Assembly (NCBI RefSeq): GCF_001550135.1
Contig: NZ_LRUE01000021.1
Coordinates: 1,434-65,433, forward strand
Direction: 5' to 3'
Length of the DNA stretch: 64,000 nucleotides
DNA from: Pseudoalteromonas shioyasakiensis
Lineage (GTDB): Bacteria; Pseudomonadota; Gammaproteobacteria; Enterobacterales; Alteromonadaceae
The first letter of the stretch is position 1, and each line of letters begins with the position of its first letter. Below the pieces are notes generated by a model. The model saw nothing but the letters and a program-made list of their open reading frames with translations, was not told the DNA's origin and made no database searches. Positions 46,449 to 55,651 of this stretch are shown here, piece after piece. Both the position numbers and the translations under genes were made by a program.

Positions 46449-47197
46449 AAACCAATACGCTTATCTCATTAAACAAAATCGCCAAAGTTTATCGCGGCCA
46501 AAATGTTGAAACCTATGCATTAAAAGACATCAGCCTGAATATTAACCAAGGTGACTATATCTGCATTAGCGGCCCATCTGGCTGTGGTAAATCGACGCTG
46601 CTGTCATTATTAGGCTTACTCGATAGCCCAACTGCTGGCGACTATTTCATTAAAGAAGTCGACACAAAAACCCTTGATATGGATCAGCAAGCTGAACTTA
46701 GAAACCTTCACATTGGTTTTATATTTCAGTCGTTTAACCTAATTGATGAATTATCGGTGTTTGACAACGTAGCACTGCCGCTCACTTATCGAGAGCCAGC
46801 CATGAGCCCGAGCGAAATTGAGCTTGCGGTAAAACAGGCCCTTGATGAAGTTGAAATGGGCCACCGCTCTCAGCACAAACCAAATCAATTATCTGGTGGT
46901 CAGCAACAGCGTATTGCTATTGCCCGCGCACTGGCTGGCAAGCCAAGCATTTTATTGGTGGATGAGCCAACTGGTAACTTAGATTCAAAAAATGGTGATG
47001 CCGTCATGGACTTGCTTGATGAGCTGAATAAAAAAGGCACCACCATTTGTATGGTAACCCATGACTTACGTTATGCCGGACGTGCTAAAACGCAACTTAA
47101 ATTGCTAGATGGTGAAATTGTTTCCTACTCAGAAGCTCGCCAAGCACCTAGCAGCGACACTGCTGAGCAAGTACTCGAAAGCGCCGAGGTGATGTAA
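46445..47197 (+). CDS. ABC transporter ATP-binding protein (MacB/LolD type)
   Basis: This 250-aa ATPase has Walker A GPSGCGKST, signature LSGGQQQR, Walker B ILLVDEPTGNLDS and the H-loop VTHD. These are the features of the MacB/LolD/FtsE group that works with FtsX-type permeases. The ATG at 46445 overlaps the adaptor stop by ATGA, and its own TAA overlaps the permease ATG by one base, so the three exporter genes are translationally coupled. Confidence 0.94.
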   Translation: MKTNTLISLNKIAKVYRGQNVETYALKDISLNINQGDYICISGPSGCGKSTLLSLLGLLDSPTAGDYFIKEVDTKTLDMDQQAELRNLHIGFIFQSFNLIDELSVFDNVALPLTYREPAMSPSEIELAVKQALDEVEMGHRSQHKPNQLSGGQQQRIAIARALAGKPSILLVDEPTGNLDSKNGDAVMDLLDELNKKGTTICMVTHDLRYAGRAKTQLKLLDGEIVSYSEARQAPSSDTAEQVLESAEVM

Positions 47198-49647
47198 TGA
47201 AATTAACCAAAACACGCGCCCAACTGAGCTTAGCGTGGGCATCATTAATGAATGCACCGGGCTTTGTCACTGCGGTTATCGCAACGCTTGCTTTAACACT
47301 TGCCACCTTGTTTGTAGTGCTTAGCCTTGTTAACAGCTACTTTTTAAAGCCCCTTGATGTGTACGATGAAAGCCGCATGGTGGTGGTTGAGCAATCACTT
47401 ACTTATGATGACTACGATGCCACCGGCTTTCAAAGCTATCAGTCGATGGTGCATTGGCTTAAGCATAATCAAAGCTTTGAACAAAGTATGATGATCAATG
47501 CAGGTGAGCAAATCTTTGCAAACCTAGATGGCGAACCGAAAGAACCAGTGCTGTATGTTGGCGGCAACTATTTTGACTTATTAAACACGCCATTTTTAAT
47601 GGGACAAGGTTTTGACCTTGGAGAAACGCTGGAAACTCCTGATGATCGGGTCGTTATATCTGCCAATTTTTGGCGCAAGCATTACAACAGCGACCCGAAC
47701 ATTATTGGTAAAACACTCTCAGTCATGGCGGGTGAAACCGATTATGTTCACCGTATCGTCGGTGTTGTTGATGACTCATTCAGCCCTCCTTACATGTTTA
47801 AAGCAAGCGATGTTGAAGTATGGTTTCCATCAAGTGCTGACCGCCGTTTCTTTCACAATGATGATTGGCAAAGCCCGTGGACAAACACTTTTAAAAACCT
47901 AAAACTGATTGCCGTTTTAAAGCCTGGGGTCACCATAGATCAAGTTAAAGTCGATTTAAAACAGCAAATTGATACGGTTAAATCAGAGTGGCTAAACAAC
48001 GGGGGGATCACCGATGTAAAACCTGAAGTAACTCCTTATCGTGACGTTGAGCTGGGTAATAACGATGACTTAAGCTTAATGATGTTAGCCGGTGCAGTAG
48101 GGCTACTGATTATTGCAGTACTTAATGTAAGCACTTTGTTTTTCTCACGCGCTCTTGCTCAACATAAAACCCTCGCCTTGCAGGCGGTGTTAGGCGCTAA
48201 GCGCAGCACGTTATTTAAAAGTATCTTTTTACAATCACTGATTTTAATGACCTTATCGGTAAGCATTGCGCTGTTTTTATCGGTATGGGGCATACGTTTA
48301 TTTAAAGTATTGGCAGAAGGACGATTACCACTGGTTAACAGCTTGGCGGTTGATAGCACGTTGGTCATTGTTGCCATCATACTTTGTATTGCTCTTGCTT
48401 ATATTTTCTCTGTAATTACAGCGCGTTTGGTAAATTACAAAACCCTAAATACGCAAATGCAGAACAGTGGTAAAGGCGGAGTTTCGCAGGTATCTGGCCG
48501 TACAGTGCGTATTTTAATTGGCTCACAAATGTTTGTTGCCGCGCTGCTTGTTAGCTTTTCGGTGATGGTAGTGAGTAAAGCCATGGGCACGATTAACCGC
48601 CCACTCGGCAGTGATACCGAAAACCTGTATTTTGCCAACCTGTTCCAGCCAAATAATCAAATGTCATTGGCGGAGCGCTACGAACATATGCTGCAATACA
48701 AGCAGGTTTTGCTTGATAGCCAAGGCATTGATGATGTTGCCCTGGGTCACAGCCCTGTTTCGCAAAGACAAAATGCCAACACCCTGACAGATGTAAACGG
48801 TAAAAGCTCAATTTTCTTCCCTAGTCAGTGGGTAGGGCCTGATTACTTTGCGTTAGTTAACACCAAAATTCTCGCTGGCCGCACCTTTAGCGAACAAGCT
48901 ATACGTGGCGAAACCAACGAGATACTGGTATCAGTTAGCGTGGCAGAGAACTTATTACCAAGCCAAGACTATCGAAATATCATCGGCAAGAGCTACCAAG
49001 GTTTAGAAGAAAAGATGTATGAAGTGGTGGGTGTAACCGAAGATTTTAATCACCCTAAATACTACGATGAGTCGTTTGGTCGTCACATTTGGTGGCCAGC
49101 AACACCGTATAGCTACATGTTTACTATCAAAGCTTCTGAAGGCGTTAAGCTGACTAATAAACAAATACTTAATACGCTAAAAGAAAAGAACAGCGACTTA
49201 ACCATGTGGCAATTTAATGACCTGCAACAAGAGTACGACAATTTACTGTATATGAGCCGACTGACCGTGGTTCTGTGTAGTACCTTAGCGCTATTTACTC
49301 TATTATTAGCAGCAATCGGTATTTTTGGGGTACTGAGCTACAACCTAGGTCTGCGCCGCTATGAGTTTGGTATTCGTATGGCATTAGGTGCGAAAAAAGC
49401 ACGCTTATTCAAGCTGATGAGTGTTGAAGCTATTATCCCTGTGCTCATTGGTTTTGCGGTTGCTCTCGCCGCGGTAATAGTGGGTTTTTACATGTTACAA
49501 GGACAGCTAATGTCTTGGCTGATACTTGATGTAAGACTGCAATTACTCGCTTGGAGTATTACCTTATGTATTGCGCTATTCGCTTGCTTTAGACCTTTGG
49601 TTTTGCTGCTTAAAGCAAAACCTATGGCTGCACTACGTAACGATTAA
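47197..49647 (+). CDS. MacB/FtsX-type ABC permease, internally duplicated
   Basis: This 816-aa permease has two tandem units, each a MacB periplasmic core domain followed by FtsX-type helices. The layout is N-terminal helix at about 22-45, periplasmic domain to about 285, three helices at about 285-410, another helix near 445, a second periplasmic domain, and three helices at about 690-810 (including LRRYEFGIRMALGAKKARLFKL). That is the duplicated single-chain form of a dimeric MacB permease. With the adaptor and ATPase it forms a tripartite mechanotransmission-type exporter. No outer-membrane channel gene is adjacent; a TolC homologue would have to serve. The substrate is unknown. Confidence 0.88.
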   Translation: MKLTKTRAQLSLAWASLMNAPGFVTAVIATLALTLATLFVVLSLVNSYFLKPLDVYDESRMVVVEQSLTYDDYDATGFQSYQSMVHWLKHNQSFEQSMMINAGEQIFANLDGEPKEPVLYVGGNYFDLLNTPFLMGQGFDLGETLETPDDRVVISANFWRKHYNSDPNIIGKTLSVMAGETDYVHRIVGVVDDSFSPPYMFKASDVEVWFPSSADRRFFHNDDWQSPWTNTFKNLKLIAVLKPGVTIDQVKVDLKQQIDTVKSEWLNNGGITDVKPEVTPYRDVELGNNDDLSLMMLAGAVGLLIIAVLNVSTLFFSRALAQHKTLALQAVLGAKRSTLFKSIFLQSLILMTLSVSIALFLSVWGIRLFKVLAEGRLPLVNSLAVDSTLVIVAIILCIALAYIFSVITARLVNYKTLNTQMQNSGKGGVSQVSGRTVRILIGSQMFVAALLVSFSVMVVSKAMGTINRPLGSDTENLYFANLFQPNNQMSLAERYEHMLQYKQVLLDSQGIDDVALGHSPVSQRQNANTLTDVNGKSSIFFPSQWVGPDYFALVNTKILAGRTFSEQAIRGETNEILVSVSVAENLLPSQDYRNIIGKSYQGLEEKMYEVVGVTEDFNHPKYYDESFGRHIWWPATPYSYMFTIKASEGVKLTNKQILNTLKEKNSDLTMWQFNDLQQEYDNLLYMSRLTVVLCSTLALFTLLLAAIGIFGVLSYNLGLRRYEFGIRMALGAKKARLFKLMSVEAIIPVLIGFAVALAAVIVGFYMLQGQLMSWLILDVRLQLLAWSITLCIALFACFRPLVLLLKAKPMAALRND

Positions 49648-49658
49648 CAGCACAAAAT

Positions 49659-49680
49659 GGTGGCTTAAATTTAAGCCACC
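49659..49680. repeat. 22-bp perfect palindrome between permease and regulator genes
   Basis: GGTGGCTTAA and its complement TTAAGCCACC are joined by AT, giving an uninterrupted 22-bp palindrome 12 bases after the permease stop and 24 bases before the regulator ATG. With no T tract it may be an mRNA stabilising or processing hairpin, a partial attenuator, or an operator. Confidence 0.55.
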
Positions 49681-49704
49681 TCAACAGGATAATAAGAAAA
49701 CATC

Positions 49705-51081
49705 ATGGACAAAATCTTAGTCATAGACGATCAAGCTGATGTACGTCTGGCTGCTACTGTTGCATTACAACAATTAGGCTTACACTGCCATGAGGCCGAA
49801 GGCCCTGAACATGCGCTTGAGTTATTAAAAACCGAGCACATTAGCCTGATTTTGCTCGATATGAACTACAAGCTCGACACGACCTCAGGTGAAGAGGGAT
49901 TACGCTTTTTAAAGCAACTAAATCAATTAGGTTCGACCATACCTGTCATTGTCATGACCGCGTGGGCCAGCATTGATGTTGCCGTTAAAGCCATGCAATT
50001 AGGGGCTGTCGACTTTGTTGAAAAGCCATGGAATAACTTACGCTTAACCGCCGTTGTGCGACAACAACTCAAGCTCAAGCAAAGTAATCACGACAATGCT
50101 TGCTTAAAGGCGCTTACCAGTGACACACAAGCACATTACATAGCTCAATCAGAAGTCATGCAGCTGTTGCTTGCCAAAGCTGAGCGCGCAGCTAAAACCG
50201 ATGCCAGCATTTTAATTACCGGCGAAAATGGCACTGGAAAAAGCTTATTGGCACATTATATCCACCAGCACTCGCTCAGAGCTGATAAACGCTATGTAAG
50301 CGTGAATGTTGGCGCCATTGCCCCGACGCTATTCGAAAGCGAATTATTTGGCCATAAGAAAGGCTCTTTTACTGATGCCAAAGAAGACCGCCTAGGGCGT
50401 TTTGAAATTGCCGAAGGCGGCACCTTATTTTTAGATGAAATTGCGACTTTAAGCCTTGAGCTACAAAGTAAAATGCTCCGTGTGCTAGAAAGCAAAGAAT
50501 TTGAAGTGCTAGGCTCAAGCCAAACCAAAACCGCCGATGTTCGCATTATTTCTGCTACCAATAGTGAATTAGCTACGGCCATTGAGCAGGGTGAGTTCCG
50601 CCGTGATTTATTATTTAGACTCAATACCATTGAACTGCACATTCCACCGCTTCGTGACAGAAAAGACGACATCGCCCCCTTGGCAGAACACTTATTGTTG
50701 GTGCATGGTAAAAAATATCAACGAGCGAATATGGCGCTCAGTGATGATGCCCTAAAGGCGCTAAAAAATTACAGTTGGCCTGGTAATATTCGTGAGCTAA
50801 GCCATTGTATTGAACGCGCGGTGATCATGAGCGATAACAACAATATTCAAGCCAATGACCTCATTTTAGATCAACCAAGTTGCGAGCAAACAAATAGCAA
50901 TGCCGAACAGGCTTTGCCACTATTGCCCCTTGAAGAGCTTGAAAAACAGATGATTCAAAAAGCACTGCTGCAATTTAATGGCAATGTTATCGCCGCAGGA
51001 GAATTTTTAGGGTTAAGCAAATCGGCAATTTATCGTCGCATTGATAAACATCAGCTCGATTTAAAAGAAGTAGAACGCTAA
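49705..51081 (+). CDS. NtrC-family sigma-54-dependent response regulator
   Basis: This 458-aa activator has a receiver domain (phospho-Asp in LILLDMNYKLDTTSGEEG), an AAA+ domain with Walker A GENGTGKS, Walker B GGTLFLDEI and arginine-finger region, and a C-terminal Fis-type helix-turn-helix (NVIAAGEFLGLSKSAIYRRIDKHQL). The sigma-54-contacting GAFTGA loop reads GSFTDA. It follows the export genes by 57 bases and directly abuts its kinase gene. It probably activates the sigma-54 promoter at 45119-45134, making the operon autoregulated. Confidence 0.93.
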   Translation: MDKILVIDDQADVRLAATVALQQLGLHCHEAEGPEHALELLKTEHISLILLDMNYKLDTTSGEEGLRFLKQLNQLGSTIPVIVMTAWASIDVAVKAMQLGAVDFVEKPWNNLRLTAVVRQQLKLKQSNHDNACLKALTSDTQAHYIAQSEVMQLLLAKAERAAKTDASILITGENGTGKSLLAHYIHQHSLRADKRYVSVNVGAIAPTLFESELFGHKKGSFTDAKEDRLGRFEIAEGGTLFLDEIATLSLELQSKMLRVLESKEFEVLGSSQTKTADVRIISATNSELATAIEQGEFRRDLLFRLNTIELHIPPLRDRKDDIAPLAEHLLLVHGKKYQRANMALSDDALKALKNYSWPGNIRELSHCIERAVIMSDNNNIQANDLILDQPSCEQTNSNAEQALPLLPLEELEKQMIQKALLQFNGNVIAAGEFLGLSKSAIYRRIDKHQLDLKEVER

Positions 51082-52362
51082 ATGAGTAACAAGCTGTCGT
51101 TAGAGCAGCGTATTCGACGCTATTTTTATATGCTTGTAGCGGTGCTATTAACGCTTGGTATTGCCCTTTCGCTCAGCTTAAAACTAGATTGGTTTGCCAG
51201 TATCAGCCTATTATTGCCGTTTATCGGGATAAGCGCTTTTGCTTTAATTAAAAGCTACCGTACGATCACCGATGTGGTTGAACGCTTTGGTCTGCAACTA
51301 GATGCACTGGCAAATGACGAAAGTAATAGTTGGCATTTAGCGTCTTATCAAAGTGGACGAGTCGCAGCGCTTAAGCAAGATTTTGCCAAGCTCAGCAATA
51401 AAATAGCCAAGAACAAACGCCATTATATGCAAACAGAAGAGTTTGTTTTTGAGTTTGCCAGCATGCTGGACTTACCCATCGTTATACTAGACCCCCATGG
51501 CTTAATTTACTTTAGTAATAAGGCGTTTATAAACAGTATTAGTCATCGCCAAATTGAAGGTAAATCGGCCAGCGACTTAGGCATTGCTCTGCATGATGGC
51601 GAATGGCAACAAAATAGTGACTCGCTGTTTAAACAACGCTTTCAAATCTCATCGCAGACTTTTTGGCGGACCGGCAGAAACTTTGAATTACTAACCTTCT
51701 TTTCAATTGAGCAACAGCTTCGCGATAACGAACAACTTGTTTGGCAACGGTTAATTCGAGTGTTAAATCATGAAGTGCGTAACTCACTCACGCCGATTTA
51801 TTCGATGAGTCAATCATTGCAAACCCTTAAGCGCCAAGGGCAAATTAGCAGTCACGATGATCTCGCCCAAGATATGCTGCAAGTAATAGAAAAACGCGCT
51901 CAACACTTGCTTGATTTTGTGGCCAGTTACAGTGCGTTTGCCAAGCTACCACCCGCACAAAAACAGGTAATCAGTAGCGAGCAATTAAACACTCGCTTAA
52001 GCGCTATCTTTCCTGAACTAGTAATAAATAGCAGCGAAGAGTTACATTTTAATGCCGACCTAGGTCAGCTAGAACAAGCGTTAATCAACTTGATAAAAAA
52101 TGCTTTTGAAGCTGGCAGCAATTCTGCCCCTAGCCTCACTTGGTCAAGACAAGGTGATAACTTAAATATTGCAATTAGCGACCAAGGTTGTGGTATTCAA
52201 AACCCCGATAACTTGTTCGTACCATTTTACTCAACCAAGGCAAATGGCACAGGTATAGGGCTTGTGATAACCCGAGAACTTGTGCGCAACCAAGGCTTTG
52301 AATTATCAATAAACTCAAAACCCCAGCAAGGCACGCAAGCTACAATTACTGTGCCCAGCTAA
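51082..52362 (+). CDS. sensor histidine kinase partner of the NtrC-type regulator
   Basis: This 426-aa kinase has two N-terminal membrane helices (about 14-58) with almost no periplasmic loop, a PAS-like domain (about 120-200, DLPIVILDPHGLIYFSNKAF), the H box NHEVRNSLTPIYSMSQSL and HATPase boxes NLIKNAFEAG, ISDQGCGI and GTGIGLVITREL. The tiny extracytoplasmic part suggests it senses the membrane or a cytoplasmic cue, perhaps the state of the exporter. The ATG immediately follows the regulator stop. Confidence 0.92.
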   Translation: MSNKLSLEQRIRRYFYMLVAVLLTLGIALSLSLKLDWFASISLLLPFIGISAFALIKSYRTITDVVERFGLQLDALANDESNSWHLASYQSGRVAALKQDFAKLSNKIAKNKRHYMQTEEFVFEFASMLDLPIVILDPHGLIYFSNKAFINSISHRQIEGKSASDLGIALHDGEWQQNSDSLFKQRFQISSQTFWRTGRNFELLTFFSIEQQLRDNEQLVWQRLIRVLNHEVRNSLTPIYSMSQSLQTLKRQGQISSHDDLAQDMLQVIEKRAQHLLDFVASYSAFAKLPPAQKQVISSEQLNTRLSAIFPELVINSSEELHFNADLGQLEQALINLIKNAFEAGSNSAPSLTWSRQGDNLNIAISDQGCGIQNPDNLFVPFYSTKANGTGIGLVITRELVRNQGFELSINSKPQQGTQATITVPS

Positions 52363-52363
52363 C

Positions 52364-52888
52364 TTATTTTACAAATGTGGCTTTCACACGCTTAGATAAC
52401 AGCATGTAAGGTCCCCAGATCACAGCTTGAATAAGGCCTCTGATAATCATAGTTCTAACTTCATCGTCGAACACATCGACATCGGGCACAATTAAACTAA
52501 CCGCGTAGGCATCGATAGCAATAAACGCTAATCCACCAAATAATATCGCTAAGTACCAACTTACAAACGCTTTCTTATGCTTAAAAAACAACACAATTAA
52601 ATAAAGCGAAGCTAAAAATAATGCTGCATTAAACACCATTTCAATGATTAGTAAAGGCTCCCAAAGCGGATGATACATATCACCGAATTGCGACGTTAAA
52701 CGTTGCCACATCTCGGTAGTGAAAATGGGTTTAAAGGTATTAATTGATTCGATAAATACTCTAAAAGGGCTGATCACCACACCTATCGCCACAAGAATGA
52801 GCCAACCTTTTATGCCAACTAAGTCATCATTTACGGAGCTTTTAGCTTCTGGTGTTTCGATTTGGTTTTGTTGTTTTGCTTCTTCCAT
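52364..52888 (-). CDS. DUF2569 family membrane protein
   Basis: This 174-aa protein has four predicted membrane helices and the DUF2569 hallmark IKGWLILVAIGVVISPFR near the N-terminus. Function is unknown. It is convergent with the kinase gene (1-base gap) and divergent from the first DUF547 gene. DUF2569 genes occur near, or fused to, DUF3857/transglutaminase genes in related bacteria, and one such gene lies 2.8 kb downstream, so a functional link is possible. Confidence 0.75.
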   Translation of the reverse strand: MEEAKQQNQIETPEAKSSVNDDLVGIKGWLILVAIGVVISPFRVFIESINTFKPIFTTEMWQRLTSQFGDMYHPLWEPLLIIEMVFNAALFLASLYLIVLFFKHKKAFVSWYLAILFGGLAFIAIDAYAVSLIVPDVDVFDDEVRTMIIRGLIQAVIWGPYMLLSKRVKATFVK

Positions 52889-53020
52889 GAGTTGTCCTTT
52901 TTATTTTTATTTCTTCTACTATACGCTTATTTTTTAATAAAATTCACAAAAACAACAGATTGTTGCGCTTTCAGAAAAACCACGCTATGTTTATTTTTTA
53001 AACTACGGAAGGTTATAAAA

Positions 53021-54190
53021 ATGAAAAACGCTATAAAACCCATCGTATTAGCAACATCACTTATTCTAGTTACAGCCTGTAATTCAACGACTCCTATTAA
53101 TAAAACAGCAACGACAGCCATAAACCAAGAAAAATTTAGCCAATTTCATCAGTACGATGAAAAATCAAATATCACCCTTGAGTACACTGACTACGGGCAA
53201 ATATTAAATGCCTCGGTGATTGATTTAGGTATGTCAGACCGCTATCGCATTTCACAAAACACAACCAAAATTGGCACCCGGTTGTCGTCGAACCCAAAAC
53301 CGTCGACTGCAACAGAAGCAAACCGCTTTTATTATGATTCGTACAAAAAGAATCCTCAGATGAAGCAAGACTTGCAAATAGTGCAAGAAAATATGGCCGA
53401 CCTGCCAAACAAAATTAATTTAAGTAACTTACCAAAATCAGAGTTACTCGCTTACTGGCTCAATCTTTATAACGTGACGGTACTCAATGAGTTAGTGCAG
53501 CAGTACCCTGTTAAGAACCTGACCAAGTTATTAAATGAAGAGCCAAGCTTTTTTGATAAGCCACGCTTTAACTTTAACGGTAACCAGTATTCATTAAACG
53601 ACATTGAGTACAACATCGTTGCACCGCTATTTAACAATGACCCGCTATTAATATATGGCTACTACCGTGGCTACATTGGCAGCCCAAATTTGCTTGACCA
53701 CCCATATACAGCAAAAAATGTGTTTGCAGCCCTAACCACCAATGCAGTGCAGTTTGTTAATTCAAATCGTGGTAGTGTGATAGGTAACCATAGCACTCGT
53801 GTTTCTTCTTTATACCTTGAAAAGAAAAACTATTTTCCTAACTTTGAAGAAGATTTAGCTGACCACCTTCAATCGTTAGTAATTCAAGAGCCAGATAAAG
53901 ACCAAGTTGTACAAAACCTCTCTTTTAGTATCGATAACTACGACATTACCGACATTCTAGGTACCGATGTTGAATATGGTGGAGGTAACGCGACTGTCGC
54001 CGATCCGAGTATAGTAGCAGATGGCTTTGATACTAATTTTGTTGCTTATGGTGAAAACTTAACTAAAGAAGTCGGCCATGTAAGCCCGTTACGCCGCGAG
54101 ATTTTGCAAAAAATCACGCAAAAATACTATGAAGCAAATACTCGCGTTGAAATAAAAGACTTACCAGCTAAAGAGTCTGAAGATAAATAA
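53021..54190 (+). CDS. DUF547 family lipoprotein, copy 1
   Basis: This 389-aa protein begins with a lipoprotein signal (lipobox VTAC, Cys19). The DUF547 core is visible at LSNLPKSELLAYWLNLYNVTVLNELVQQYPVKNL and ...FNFNGNQYSLNDIEYNIVAPLF. I chose ATG 53021 over an upstream in-frame start because it yields the signal peptide and has AAGG in front. It is very similar to the gene at 54373-55539 along its whole length, a recent tandem duplication. The DUF547 fold is thought to relate to papain/transglutaminase-like proteins, but activity is unproven. Confidence 0.82.
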   Translation: MKNAIKPIVLATSLILVTACNSTTPINKTATTAINQEKFSQFHQYDEKSNITLEYTDYGQILNASVIDLGMSDRYRISQNTTKIGTRLSSNPKPSTATEANRFYYDSYKKNPQMKQDLQIVQENMADLPNKINLSNLPKSELLAYWLNLYNVTVLNELVQQYPVKNLTKLLNEEPSFFDKPRFNFNGNQYSLNDIEYNIVAPLFNNDPLLIYGYYRGYIGSPNLLDHPYTAKNVFAALTTNAVQFVNSNRGSVIGNHSTRVSSLYLEKKNYFPNFEEDLADHLQSLVIQEPDKDQVVQNLSFSIDNYDITDILGTDVEYGGGNATVADPSIVADGFDTNFVAYGENLTKEVGHVSPLRREILQKITQKYYEANTRVEIKDLPAKESEDK

Positions 54191-54198
54191 TATAACCC

Positions 54199-54226
54199 TA
54201 AAGCGGCTCGCTATAAGCCGCTTTAA
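54199..54226 (+). terminator. hairpin terminator between the DUF547 copies
   Basis: AAAGCGGCT-CGCTATA-AGCCGCTTT forms a 9-bp stem starting 10 bases after the first copy's stop. The T tract is short (TTT then AATA), so termination may be partial. Confidence 0.65.
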
Positions 54227-54372
54227 TACTCCCTTAAATACCCAACTAAAACACTTAGCAAAACCGCAATAGCCAACTTTAAGTCTTGTTTTTTCTGTGT
54301 TAATTACCTGGATATTGCCAATTTAAAGCAAAAGTAATATGTTTGTTTTTTGTACTAAGGAAGGTGGTAAAA

Positions 54373-55539
54373 ATGAAAAGCGCTATAAAGACCACCACAT
54401 TAACAACATCACTTATTTTGGTAACGGCCTGTAATTCAACGGCTCCTATTAATAAAACAGCCATTACAGCAATTAACCAAGAAAAATTTAGCCAATTTCA
54501 TCAATATGATGAAAACTCCACAATCACTCTTGATTACACTGGCTATGGGCAAATATTAAGTGCTTCGGTCATTGATTTAGGCATGTCTGACCGCTACCGC
54601 ATCACCTCACACACCACGACAATTGGTACACATTTATCATCCAGCCCTAAACCTTCAACAGCAACAGAAGCAAACCGCTTTTATTATGATTCATATAAAG
54701 ACAATCCCAAAATGAGGCAAGCCTTGCAGGTCATACAAAAAAATATGGCCGACCTGCCAAATAAGATTAACTTGAGTAACTTGCCAAAGTCTGAACTGCT
54801 CGCTTACTGGTTCAATCTTTATAACGTGACGGTACTCAATGAGTTAGTCCAGCAGTACCCAGTAAAAAACTTATCTAAGCTAATAAACGAAGAGCCAAGT
54901 TTTTTTGATAAGCCACGCTTTAACTTTAACGGTAATCAATATTCATTGAACGATATAGAGTACAACATTGTTGCACCGCTATTTAACAATGACCCGCTAT
55001 TAATATATGGCTATTACCGTGGTTATATTGGTAGCCCAAATTTACTTAACTACCCATATACAGCGAAAAATGTATTTACCGCCCTGACTAACAATGCAGT
55101 GCAATTTGTAAATTCAAATCGAGGCAGTGTTATTGATACTCATAGCACACGTGTTTCTTCGTTATACCTTGAAAAGAAAAACTATTTCCCTAACTTTGAA
55201 GAAGACTTAGCTGACCATCTTCAATCATTAGTTATTCAAGAACCAGATAAAGACCAAGTTGTGCAAAACCTCTCTTTTAGTCTCGATAATTACGATATTA
55301 CCGATATTTTAGGTACCGATGTTGCTTATGGTGGAGGTAATGCTGTTGTTGTCGATCCTAGTATTGTGGCACTGGGCTGGGATAAAACATTTACGACCTA
55401 TGGTAACCACTTAACTAAAGCTGGCACCGTAAGCACATTACGCCGCGAGATTTTGAAAAAAATCACGCAAAAATACTATGAAGTAAATAGTCGCGTTGAA
55501 ATAAAAGACTTACCTGATAAAGAAAGCACTGAAAATTAG
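54373..55539 (+). CDS. DUF547 family lipoprotein, copy 2
   Basis: This 388-aa paralogue of the preceding gene shares the lipobox (VTAC) and nearly all core segments, for example the run around NEEPSFFDKPRFNFNGNQYS and DITDILGTDV. Differences cluster near the N-terminal third and the segment before the C-terminal RREIL(K/Q)KITQKYYE. Similarity extends into the leader, where a GGAAGG-type ribosome-binding site precedes both genes. I chose ATG 54373 for the same reasons as in copy 1. Confidence 0.82.
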   Translation: MKSAIKTTTLTTSLILVTACNSTAPINKTAITAINQEKFSQFHQYDENSTITLDYTGYGQILSASVIDLGMSDRYRITSHTTTIGTHLSSSPKPSTATEANRFYYDSYKDNPKMRQALQVIQKNMADLPNKINLSNLPKSELLAYWFNLYNVTVLNELVQQYPVKNLSKLINEEPSFFDKPRFNFNGNQYSLNDIEYNIVAPLFNNDPLLIYGYYRGYIGSPNLLNYPYTAKNVFTALTNNAVQFVNSNRGSVIDTHSTRVSSLYLEKKNYFPNFEEDLADHLQSLVIQEPDKDQVVQNLSFSLDNYDITDILGTDVAYGGGNAVVVDPSIVALGWDKTFTTYGNHLTKAGTVSTLRREILKKITQKYYEVNSRVEIKDLPDKESTEN

Positions 55540-55651
55540 CGCTTATTGAGCATTGGACCTAAAAAGAAGCATTTATATTGAATTTTATTTGGCTCATGCC
55601 GTGAAATTCAGTAATTTGTCATATAAAACTAAACGTAATTAGAAAATAACA

